From CAZOEL01 sp964578835 (GTDB taxonomy: Bacteria; Desulfobacterota; Syntrophobacteria; Syntrophobacterales; Syntrophobacteraceae), in the NCBI GenBank assembly GCA_964578835.1, contig CAZOEL010000025.1, positions 1 to 64,000 on the forward strand: a stretch of 64,000 bases of DNA. The letters run 5' to 3'. This document shows, piece after piece, positions 16,494-24,470 of the stretch (position 1 is its first letter; each line of letters starts with the position of its first letter). The notes beneath the pieces were generated by a model. That model ran no database searches, was not told the DNA's origin, and worked only from the letters and a program-made list of their open reading frames with translations. A program made the position numbers and the translations under genes.

Positions 16494-16778
16494 ATGAAAT
16501 ATTGGCGGATTCCTCTGGATACGGAAGAGATCATAGTTTCGAGGGGAATAGTGCATATTGTGGAAGAAAGATGCAAAGGGTGCGGATACTGCATCGAGTA
16601 TTGTCCGAGGAATGTGCTCGAGTTTTCTTCCAAATTCAATATCAAGGGTTACCATCCCCCCGCTGTGAAGAGGCCGGAGGATTGCGTGAACTGTCATTAC
16701 TGCGAAATCATCTGCCCCGATTTCGCCATTTTTTCCGTAGAAGCGCCGATGGACTCGGAACAGACGAATTCGCAGTAG
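16494..16778 (+). CDS. korD: 2-Oxoacid:ferredoxin oxidoreductase ferredoxin subunit (KorD type)
   Basis: A 94-residue 2[4Fe-4S] ferredoxin with CKGCGYCIEYCP and CVNCHYCEIICP, enough for two cubane clusters. The opening VHIVEERCKGCGYC and the PAV-K-ED-C linker match the delta/ferredoxin subunits of 2-oxoglutarate-type ferredoxin oxidoreductases. It should relay electrons between the thiamine-diphosphate catalytic subunits and external ferredoxin or the Hdr-like proteins encoded downstream. It is the first gene of the operon, 85 bp before korA. Confidence 0.88.
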   Translation: MKYWRIPLDTEEIIVSRGIVHIVEERCKGCGYCIEYCPRNVLEFSSKFNIKGYHPPAVKRPEDCVNCHYCEIICPDFAIFSVEAPMDSEQTNSQ

Positions 16779-16863
16779 CATCGCGCCCCGGCGCCGCGCG
16801 CGTATCGAATCCGGAACTTTTCCAGACGCCAAACAGCAACTTACAGACGCCGAAAGTTTTATC

Positions 16864-18048
16864 ATGAAACCAGCAGTATTAACCGGTGAGCATTTTCTTA
16901 CGGGCGATGAGGCTTGCGCCGAAGGCGCCCTTGCCGCGGGCTGCACCTTTTTTGCCGCCTATCCCATCACGCCGGCTACGGAGATAGCCGAGCACATGGC
17001 CGCGAGGCTTCCCGACGTCGAGGGCTCATTCATCCAGATGGAAGACGAGATTTCGGCGATGGCCGCCATACTCGGGGCATCCTGCGCCGGAGTCAAGAGC
17101 ATGACCTCGACTTCAGGTCCCGGCTTCAGCCTTATGATGGAAAATATCGGCCTTGGAATATGCACGGAAACCCCATGCGTCGTGGTGAACGTTCAAAGAG
17201 CGGGACCCTCAACGGGCCTTCCCACCCTCGGCGCTCAGGGAGACATGATGCAGGCCCGTTGGGGCTCGCACGGCCATTACGAGATCATTGCCCTGGCCCC
17301 CACCTCTCCCCAGGAGATATTTTACCAGACCATCTTGGCCTTCAATTTGAGCGAAAAATATCGCCTCCCTGTACTGCTCATGTCCGATGAAATCATCGGG
17401 CATCTGAGCGAGCGCGTCATCATTCCCGATGCGAGCGCCATCAAAACGGTTTCGCGCGCAAAGCCCAAAGGACGAAAAGACCGCTTCAAGCCCTTTGAAG
17501 CCGGGCCGGACGGCATAGCCCCCATGGCCATTGCGGGCGACGGATACGGAATCCATGTCACCGGCCTTACTCATGATGAGCGCGGCTATCCGGTCATGAC
17601 CCCTGAAGCCCAGAGCGCCATGATGGAGCGCCTGATCGGGAAGATACGTAAAAACCTCAACGACATCATCATGACGGAGGAATACCGCATGGAGGACGCC
17701 GAATACGTGATCGTCTCCTATGGGGTTTCGGCCCGAAGCAGCCTGGCAGCCGTCGACGAAGCGCGAGAGCTCGGGATAAAGGCCGGGCTCCTGAGGCTCA
17801 TTACGGTATGGCCTTTCCCCGAAGAGCAGGTTCGAAAGATCGCTGCAAAAGTCAAAGGCCTGATTACGGTTGAGATCAATCTCGGGCAGATCCATCTCGA
17901 AGTCGAGCGCTGCTCGGCGGGCAAAGCGCCCGTCAAGCTTGTCGGGGACGCCGGAGGCACGGTTATTCCCCCGGACCGAATCGTAGAGGCGCTCAAAGAA
18001 ATGAAAGGCGGGAAGGGAAAAGCGAAGCGTTCAAAGGAGAGCAAATGA
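16864..18048 (+). CDS. korA: 2-Oxoacid:ferredoxin oxidoreductase alpha subunit
   Basis: A 394-residue alpha subunit (pyrimidine-binding and transketolase-like C-terminal domains) of a CoA-dependent 2-oxoacid:acceptor oxidoreductase. Characteristic segments are GDEACAEGALAAGC, YPITPATEIAEH, SMTSTSGPGFSLM and QRAGPSTGLPT. In this family the reaction is 2-oxoacid + CoA + oxidised ferredoxin to acyl-CoA + CO2 + reduced ferredoxin, reversible in anaerobes. The layout fits 2-oxoglutarate-type (Kor) or VOR-like enzymes; the exact substrate is not certain. Its stop overlaps the korB start (ATGA), implying translational coupling. Confidence 0.9.
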   Translation: MKPAVLTGEHFLTGDEACAEGALAAGCTFFAAYPITPATEIAEHMAARLPDVEGSFIQMEDEISAMAAILGASCAGVKSMTSTSGPGFSLMMENIGLGICTETPCVVVNVQRAGPSTGLPTLGAQGDMMQARWGSHGHYEIIALAPTSPQEIFYQTILAFNLSEKYRLPVLLMSDEIIGHLSERVIIPDASAIKTVSRAKPKGRKDRFKPFEAGPDGIAPMAIAGDGYGIHVTGLTHDERGYPVMTPEAQSAMMERLIGKIRKNLNDIIMTEEYRMEDAEYVIVSYGVSARSSLAAVDEARELGIKAGLLRLITVWPFPEEQVRKIAAKVKGLITVEINLGQIHLEVERCSAGKAPVKLVGDAGGTVIPPDRIVEALKEMKGGKGKAKRSKESK

Positions 18049-18899
18049 GCAAAGCGAAAAGCAAATCGGAACATCCTCTGGACGGCCTTCTGCGGACGGA
18101 CCGCATTCCTCACATATGGTGTCCGGGCTGCGGCATTGGAACGGCCTTTTCCTCGTGTCTGACGGCGGTCAAAGGCGCCGGCATAGATCTCAATAAGACT
18201 GCGGTGGTGTCGGGCATCGGCTGCTCGGGTCGCGCGGCCGGATACGTGAAGCTCGACTCCTATCACACGACCCACGGCAGGGCCATTCCGTTCGCAACCG
18301 GCATGAAGCTCGGCAACCCCGAACTGAACGTCATCGTCTTCAGCGGCGACGGAGATCTCTTCGCCATCGGCGGGAATCACTTCATTCATGCAGCCAGGCG
18401 GAACATCGATCTGACGGTTGTCTGCGTCAACAATTTGAACTACGGGATGACCGGCGGTCAGGCTGCTGCTACGACGCCTCAGAACGCCAAAACAACCACC
18501 ACTCCCCTCGGGAATCATGAATCTCCCTTCAACCTGCCGCTTCTCGCCTACGCTTCGGGTGCGACCTACGTGGCCCGGTGGACCATTCTGCACATAAGGG
18601 ATCTCACCAAGTCGATCGAAGAGGCTCTGACGCGCAGAGGCTTTTCCTTCATCGAAGTGCTCGCCCCATGCCCCACCGGTTACGGGCGCCGCAACAGGCA
18701 AAAGTCGCTCGACACTCTGAAAGTTTACCAGGAGCGCACCATCATCAAAAACGGAGCCCATCCGAGCGAAATAATCCTCGACTACGAATGCGGGATCACG
18801 CTCGGCAAATTCATCGATCAGGACCGTGCAACCTATTCGGAATGTTACGACAGAACCTGCCGGCCGCATAATCTACTGGACGGGGACAAGGCTGTATGA
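18045..18899 (+). CDS. korB: 2-Oxoacid:ferredoxin oxidoreductase beta subunit
   Basis: A 284-residue thiamine-diphosphate-binding beta subunit. It has the IWCPGCGIG opening, GIGCSGR, the ThDP/Mg motif SGDGDLFAIGGNHF, and VCVNNLNYGMTGGQ. There is no extra Fe-S domain, consistent with a separate ferredoxin subunit. The C-terminal part (APCPTGYGRRN) is standard for KorB. It overlaps both neighbours by 4 bp, so the alpha, beta and gamma chains are probably made in fixed ratio. Confidence 0.92.
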   Translation: MSKAKSKSEHPLDGLLRTDRIPHIWCPGCGIGTAFSSCLTAVKGAGIDLNKTAVVSGIGCSGRAAGYVKLDSYHTTHGRAIPFATGMKLGNPELNVIVFSGDGDLFAIGGNHFIHAARRNIDLTVVCVNNLNYGMTGGQAAATTPQNAKTTTTPLGNHESPFNLPLLAYASGATYVARWTILHIRDLTKSIEEALTRRGFSFIEVLAPCPTGYGRRNRQKSLDTLKVYQERTIIKNGAHPSEIILDYECGITLGKFIDQDRATYSECYDRTCRPHNLLDGDKAV

Positions 18900-19501
18900 G
18901 CGCACAAGCAACCAGCAATTTACGCAAAGAAATTCTAATTACCGGCTTCGGCGGCCAGGGCATCGTGCTCGCCGGACTCATCTTCGGAAAAGCCGCAAGT
19001 CTTGGCGACCACAAAGAGAGCACTTTCACTCAATCCTACGGGCCCGAGGCGCGTGGAGGAGCATGCAGCGCGCAGGTCATCATTTCGGACGGCTCCATCC
19101 ACTACCCCTACGTGCGAAAACCGGACATTCTCGTCTGCATGTCTCAGGGAGGCTACGACAAATACATCGGGACCGCGAAAGATGACAGCATCCTGATCGT
19201 TGACCAGGACCTCGTTCAGTCGGTTCCAACCAAGACCTCCAGCTTCTACGCCATACCGTCGACACGCTTCGCCGAAGAGCTGGGCAGGAAGATGATGGCC
19301 AATATCGTCATGCTGGGCTTCATCACCGCCATTACGGAAGCCGTATCGGTGGAATCGGCCCGCGACGCGGTATTGGATTCGGTTCCGAAGGGAACGGAAA
19401 AGCTCAACACAACCGCATTCAACAAAGGCTACGATTACGGCATGGCCCTGCTCAAAGGCCGACAGAAGAAAGCGGAAGGAAAGAAAGGAGCTAACGGATG
19501 A
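18896..19501 (+). CDS. korC: 2-Oxoacid:ferredoxin oxidoreductase gamma subunit
   Basis: A 201-residue gamma subunit, the CoA-interacting chain of 2-oxoacid:ferredoxin oxidoreductases. ITGFGGQGIVLAG is the glycine-rich family signature, followed by QSYGPEARGG and the VCMSQGGYDKY region. It overlaps korB and the following Fe-S flavoprotein gene by 4 bp each, which ties that flavoprotein closely to the oxidoreductase. Confidence 0.9.
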   Translation: MSAQATSNLRKEILITGFGGQGIVLAGLIFGKAASLGDHKESTFTQSYGPEARGGACSAQVIISDGSIHYPYVRKPDILVCMSQGGYDKYIGTAKDDSILIVDQDLVQSVPTKTSSFYAIPSTRFAEELGRKMMANIVMLGFITAITEAVSVESARDAVLDSVPKGTEKLNTTAFNKGYDYGMALLKGRQKKAEGKKGANG

Positions 19502-22500
19502 GAGCTCCCAAAGAACGCCTTCACAGGGTTCTCGTCATAGGCGCTACGCCCGCGGGGATTGCCGCAACGAACAAACTGGGAGAGATGGGGATACCGGTAA
19601 CTCTGGTAGATTCGGACGAAGACCTCAACAGAAAGCTGGCCGAAGAAAAATGGCGCCTGACTTCAGGAGTCCCCCTGAATTATGCGCTGAGGCCGGGGCT
19701 TTTACGGATCTTGAGAAATCCGAGAATCCATTGCGTCCTACCGGGTCGGATCACCTCGATCAAGCACACCCCGCAAGGCTTTGCCGCTCGTATAAAAGGG
19801 TATCAGTCTTTTATCGACCCGGAGCGCTGCACCCTTTGCGGCTTATGCGCAGACGCCTGCCCGGTTGAGTACAGGGATGGCGCAAAGCCCATTCATTATG
19901 CGGATAGACAGAGCCTTCCGGGGAGGGCCTTCATCGACAAGCGCAGCAAGCCGCTCTGCCAGGAGAATTGTCCTTTGGGGGTCAACGTCCAAGGTTACAT
20001 GGCGCTTGCAAAGAATGGCAAGTTCTCCGAAGCCCTCGATCTCATCCGCCGGGACAACGTGCTGCCCGGCATCTGCGGCCGCATCTGCACGCACCCGTGT
20101 GAAGCCGCATGCCGCCGGAGTGAATTGGACGAGCCTCTTGCCATAAGAGACATCAAACGCTTTGTGGCCGATTGCGCGGCCAAAAGTGAAAGCCGGACAA
20201 CAAAAGCCGCAGCGCAGGTGGAAAAAAGGCCCGAGAAAATCGCCATCATAGGCTCCGGTCCAGCCGGACTAGCCGCCGCCGCGGATCTGGCCCGGCTCGG
20301 TTACGGCGTTACGGTCTTCGAGAAGGAAGAAAAGCCGGGAGGACTTTTGCGCTACGGCATTGGGCCGCACAGGCTGCCTCGCGATGTTTTGGATTCCGAA
20401 ATCCGGTTCATCGAAGGGCTTGGAGTGGAGTTCAAGACTTCGAGCGCAATCGATCTTTCAAGCGGGTTGGATGACCTTAAAAAGGAATACGCTTCGGTCA
20501 TCATCGCCAACGGAACTTGGAAGGATCGAAAGCTCGGGGCGCCGGGAGAAGATCTGGCCCGGGTCAATGGCTGCGTCGAGCTGCTGGGCAAAGTGTACAG
20601 AGGCGAGATCAAAGAGCTGAAAGAAAGCGTCGCGGTCATTGGCGACGGGAACGCGGCTTTGGACCTCGCTCGCGCTCTCGTGCGCCTGGGGGCCGAAGTC
20701 GCCATCATATCCTGGTTCCCCGAAGAGCTCATCCCCGCCGATCGCGAGGAAGTCGAAGCAGCTCGCGAAGAAGGCATTTCGTTTGTATACCGCACACAGG
20801 TGGTTGGCTTTAAGGCGGTCGGCAAGAAGTCCATAAAGCTTCGTTGCGCTTCCACCGAGCCCGGCAAGCCCGATGCCAACGGAATTCCATGGCCCGTGCT
20901 CATCCAGGGCAAGGAGCCGTTCGAGCTGGCCTTCGACCGCGCGGTGGTCGCCATCGGTCAGGCGGGAGATCCCGAGCTGTTTGCCACAAGCGCAGCCCCC
21001 CGCGCCACGGCAAGCGGCTATGTGGAAACGGATTCCTGCCGCCAAACGAGCATCCCGGCCGTTTACGCCGCAGGCGATATCGTCAGCGGCCCCTCTTCCG
21101 TCGTCCAGGCGATGGCTTCCGGAAGGGAATCCGCGCGCGCCATTCATCGGGCGCTGAGCGGAGAAGAGCTTCCAGAGAAAGGCCTTAGAAGGCCTCTCGA
21201 GAAGGCGTATGCCGACATCTCGCCGGATATCCCTTCCCAGGCCAGAGCCGATATGGCCGAGAGGCAGCCAGGCGTGAGGAAAAGCTCCTTTGAGGAAGTG
21301 GCCCTCGGGCTCACGGAAGCTCAAACCCTCTCGGAAGCTTCCAGATGCCTTCAGTGCGGCGTCTGTTCCGAATGCCTTCAGTGCGCGGAAGTCTGTCTCG
21401 CCGGCGCCATTCGCCACGACAGCGAGCCGGAATCCGAAGAAACCGAGCAGGCGGGCGTCGTTATCATTGCAGACCCTGCCGCCGCCCCTCCGGTAAAGGG
21501 AGAGGACGTCATCAGAGCCTACAACGCCAAGGCCGCCGAAGAGGACGTTTTCGCGATGATGGTTCGCGGATTTGCAGCGGCGGCGGAAGCAATGATAATG
21601 CTCGGCGACGGCGCTCAGAGACTCAGAGGCCATGGGCTCTCTTTCGGCGCCCCCGACCCGAAGCTCTCCCCGGAGATAAAGCTTGGAGTCTTTGTTTGTC
21701 GCTGCAACGATGTCTTCGGATGGAAGCCGGAGCTCAACGACTACATCGATTCCCTGACCGAGAAGCCTGAAGTGGCTCATGCGGAAAGCATCCCTTCGGC
21801 CTGTACGCCCGAAGGTTCCGCAGCGGTGCTGCGCACCATTCGAGAAAAAGGCCTCACGCGCATAGTCATGGCCTCCTGCGTATGCTGTCCCCTCGATTTC
21901 ATCTGCAGCGCATGCACCGATCAGAGAAGCAGGCTCAAAGACGCTCTTTTCAATGGCACGGGGCTGAGCCGGGCCATGTTCGAGACGTGCAACCTGAGAG
22001 GCGAAGCGCTCCGCCTGCTTGAAGATTATCCGGAGCTTGCCGTGAATCGTTTCGAGGGGCTCATAGATAGATCCATCGGCAGGGCGAAGCATCTCAAGGC
22101 CATGCCCTTGCCGGTTCGCCCCTACAACTTCACCACTGCTGTTATAGGCGATTCCGAGGCCGCCATAAAAAGCGCCATGACTCTCGCTGAAATAGGCATG
22201 GAGGTGTTTCTTTTCGGAATCAGAGACCGGCAGTCGGCAAAGTCCGCTACGCACCCGAATATCCACCGCTTCGACGGGTCGTCCGTTAAAGGGATTCGAG
22301 GCACGGTAGGAAATTTCGAAGTGGTGGTCGAAACGGACGGATCGGAGAAAGTGTTCCATGCCGGAGCCGTGATTCTGGGCGAGCAATCTCGAAAGCGCAT
22401 TCCCTACATGCCGATGGCCGATCTTCCGCCTCACATGGTGGAGTCGTCCATGCAGAAGAGGGGAGTTACAGGCATTCCCTTCTTCTCACCCGGGGCGACG

Positions 22501-22860
22501 TCCATCCCCGGTCTTTTCCTTGCAAATCCTCACGGCGTCAATGTCTCGGAACGGACGAAAGGAGCGGCTGCGGCGATTTTTGCAGCCTCCGTCATGCCGA
22601 GGCGTCCTCGTCAGAACAAGGGTTACACAGTCGTCGTGGAGGAAGCTCGATGCAGGGGGTGCGGCCGTTGCGTGCAAGTCTGCCCGTATCAGGCCGTGAG
22701 CTTCCGGTCGAATTCGGTGGGAGGTTGGTGCGCGGTGGTGGATGAAGCGCTTTGCAAAGGATGCGGCAACTGTATTTCCGTCTGCCCGTCCAATGCCGCT
22801 GACAGTCCATACCGCGACAGGCTCTATCTCGAGCAGATGGTTGATGAAATTTTGCTATAG
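19498..22860 (+). CDS. Giant Fe-S flavoprotein: GltD-like plus HdrA-like plus ferredoxin modules
   Basis: An 1120-residue multidomain electron-transfer protein. In order: an N-terminal nucleotide-binding segment (GATPAGIAATN, residue 15 on); a [4Fe-4S] site CTLCGLCADACP (111-122); the cysteine-rich and FAD/NAD(P)H domains of the glutamate synthase small subunit (GSGPAGLAAAAD from 252; NAD(P) site VIGDGNAALDLA); a CLQCGVCSECLQC cluster near 616; an HdrA-like region starting GVFVCRCND near 730; and a C-terminal ferredoxin with CRGCGRCVQVCP and CKGCGNCISVCP. The GltD part probably oxidises or reduces NAD(P)H and the HdrA-like part passes electrons on. No GltB partner is present. It likely links pyridine nucleotides to the Kor and Hdr proteins; the role is inferred. 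Confidence 0.85.
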   Translation: MRAPKERLHRVLVIGATPAGIAATNKLGEMGIPVTLVDSDEDLNRKLAEEKWRLTSGVPLNYALRPGLLRILRNPRIHCVLPGRITSIKHTPQGFAARIKGYQSFIDPERCTLCGLCADACPVEYRDGAKPIHYADRQSLPGRAFIDKRSKPLCQENCPLGVNVQGYMALAKNGKFSEALDLIRRDNVLPGICGRICTHPCEAACRRSELDEPLAIRDIKRFVADCAAKSESRTTKAAAQVEKRPEKIAIIGSGPAGLAAAADLARLGYGVTVFEKEEKPGGLLRYGIGPHRLPRDVLDSEIRFIEGLGVEFKTSSAIDLSSGLDDLKKEYASVIIANGTWKDRKLGAPGEDLARVNGCVELLGKVYRGEIKELKESVAVIGDGNAALDLARALVRLGAEVAIISWFPEELIPADREEVEAAREEGISFVYRTQVVGFKAVGKKSIKLRCASTEPGKPDANGIPWPVLIQGKEPFELAFDRAVVAIGQAGDPELFATSAAPRATASGYVETDSCRQTSIPAVYAAGDIVSGPSSVVQAMASGRESARAIHRALSGEELPEKGLRRPLEKAYADISPDIPSQARADMAERQPGVRKSSFEEVALGLTEAQTLSEASRCLQCGVCSECLQCAEVCLAGAIRHDSEPESEETEQAGVVIIADPAAAPPVKGEDVIRAYNAKAAEEDVFAMMVRGFAAAAEAMIMLGDGAQRLRGHGLSFGAPDPKLSPEIKLGVFVCRCNDVFGWKPELNDYIDSLTEKPEVAHAESIPSACTPEGSAAVLRTIREKGLTRIVMASCVCCPLDFICSACTDQRSRLKDALFNGTGLSRAMFETCNLRGEALRLLEDYPELAVNRFEGLIDRSIGRAKHLKAMPLPVRPYNFTTAVIGDSEAAIKSAMTLAEIGMEVFLFGIRDRQSAKSATHPNIHRFDGSSVKGIRGTVGNFEVVVETDGSEKVFHAGAVILGEQSRKRIPYMPMADLPPHMVESSMQKRGVTGIPFFSPGATSIPGLFLANPHGVNVSERTKGAAAAIFAASVMPRRPRQNKGYTVVVEEARCRGCGRCVQVCPYQAVSFRSNSVGGWCAVVDEALCKGCGNCISVCPSNAADSPYRDRLYLEQMVDEILL

Positions 22861-22879
22861 CCTTTGTGAGCATTAGACA

Positions 22880-24463
22880 ATGAATGATCTGAAAATCGTA
22901 CTGTTTGTCTGCAATTGGAGCCCGCACGCCGCTTTCCAGACTCTTCAGGATAATGGCTCGGATATTCCGAACGAAATCCACATGGTCCGGATTCCCTGCA
23001 CCGGCAGGATCAGCAAGTCTTTACTTTTCAAAGCGTTCGAGATGGGCGCCGACGGCGTCGCGCTGGTTGGCTGCGAGCCCGGGTCGTGCCGTTACGGCGC
23101 CGGAACGACGGTGGCCAAACGCAATACAGATGACACAAGGGGCATCATGGAGCTTCTTGGACTTGGAGAGGGACGGTTGCGCTGGGCGACATTCCTTCCC
23201 GAGCAGTCCGAGGAGATGCTTGCCTTCCTCCATGGGTTCAGGGATGAGATAGCAGCCCTGGGAAAAAGTCCCGTAACCGTCGCCTCAAGGGAGCCCGTGG
23301 AAGAAGAAGTCGCGGGCAAAGCGGACGAAATCGTCGCAGCCCACGATATCTACGCCTGCCAGGACTGCGGGAAATGTTCTTCCGCCTGTTCTCTGACGCT
23401 CTCGGGAAAACCCTTTTCTCCCAGGGCCATGGCAAGCGCCATTATCGCGGGGGGCAAGGATTCCGCGCCGGTTGCGGAGGGGGTATGGGAATGTCTCACC
23501 TGCGGCCTGTGCTATGACCGATGCCCTTCGGCGGTGGATTTCCCCGAATTCATCAAAGACATGCGCGTTCTGCAGAAGGCGAAAGGCAATGGCGGCCATG
23601 AGGCCCACGACGGCTTCTTTCAGGCTCTCATGCGCACCATGACGTCGCCCGACATGCAGATGCAGCGGTGGCGGAATCTTCCCGAGGATATCCGCGTGGA
23701 CGCTCAGAGCAAGGTGCTCTTTTTCGGCGGCTGCGCGCCTTATTTCGACACCTTCTTCGGCCATCACCTCAAGGTCCGGACCAATGATATACTGTTGAAC
23801 AGCTTGAGGCTTCTCAATTTTTTCGACATTCACCCCGCGCTGCTTGCAAATGAAAGGTGCTGTGGCCATGATCTTCTGTGGTCCGGAGACCGGAAGAACT
23901 TTCTGAAGCTTGCCCGGTTGAATGTGGAAGCCATAGAAAAACAGGGCATAGAAGAAGTGGTGACTGCGTGCCCCGAATGTTACAGGACCCTCGCTCGTCA
24001 TTACCCGGACGAGGGAGTCGCCATCAACTTCAAGGTCACTCACATATACGACCTTCTGGAAAAGGAAATTGACAAAGGCGCCGTGGGCTTCGAAAAGCTG
24101 GATCGCAATATCACTTTCCAGGACCCCTGTCGATTGAGCCGCCTCGAGGGGCGCGCGGAGCTGCCCAGAAAGCTCATAAATAGACTCCGCTCCCGTGGCT
24201 TCAGCGAAATGAAGGACCGTGGAGTCTCAGCCCTTTGTTGCGGAAACTGCGCCTGGACGGGATGCGACAGCTACACGAAGGCGTTGCAGGTAAAACGCCT
24301 CCGTCAAGCCAAAGAGACGGGGAGCGATCTGCTCATCACCGCCTGCCCCAAGTGTCAGATCCACCTCAGTTGCGCCATGGAGGACCCCTTCCGAGGCGAA
24401 GAGCTCAAGATGGAAATGATGGATCTCACAACCGTCCTGGCCAAAACCATTAAGTGGGAATAA
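22880..24463 (+). CDS. MvhD-HdrC-HdrB fusion protein (HdrD-like)
   Basis: A 527-residue fusion. Residues 1-140 resemble MvhD, the [2Fe-2S] linker protein (VCNWSPHAAF, GCEPGSCRYGAG). Residues 155-250 are HdrC-like with CQDCGKCSSAC and CLTCGLCYDRCP, two [4Fe-4S] sites. The rest is HdrB-like with two CCG domains: FFGGCAPYF, ERCCGHDLL, ACPECYRTL, then CCGNCAWTGC and ACPKCQIHL. In HdrB the CCG cysteines bind the unusual clusters that cleave disulfides. It lies between the GltD/HdrA-like protein and HdrA, so it probably forms the disulfide-type or other low-potential acceptor site of the complex. Confidence 0.88.
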   Translation: MNDLKIVLFVCNWSPHAAFQTLQDNGSDIPNEIHMVRIPCTGRISKSLLFKAFEMGADGVALVGCEPGSCRYGAGTTVAKRNTDDTRGIMELLGLGEGRLRWATFLPEQSEEMLAFLHGFRDEIAALGKSPVTVASREPVEEEVAGKADEIVAAHDIYACQDCGKCSSACSLTLSGKPFSPRAMASAIIAGGKDSAPVAEGVWECLTCGLCYDRCPSAVDFPEFIKDMRVLQKAKGNGGHEAHDGFFQALMRTMTSPDMQMQRWRNLPEDIRVDAQSKVLFFGGCAPYFDTFFGHHLKVRTNDILLNSLRLLNFFDIHPALLANERCCGHDLLWSGDRKNFLKLARLNVEAIEKQGIEEVVTACPECYRTLARHYPDEGVAINFKVTHIYDLLEKEIDKGAVGFEKLDRNITFQDPCRLSRLEGRAELPRKLINRLRSRGFSEMKDRGVSALCCGNCAWTGCDSYTKALQVKRLRQAKETGSDLLITACPKCQIHLSCAMEDPFRGEELKMEMMDLTTVLAKTIKWE

Positions 24464-24470
24464 GAAGGTT

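Noticed and set aside
20458..22434. 658-codon open frame on the minus strand
   Set aside because: It lies wholly antisense to the Fe-S flavoprotein gene, has no recognisable domain and reflects GC-biased codon use.
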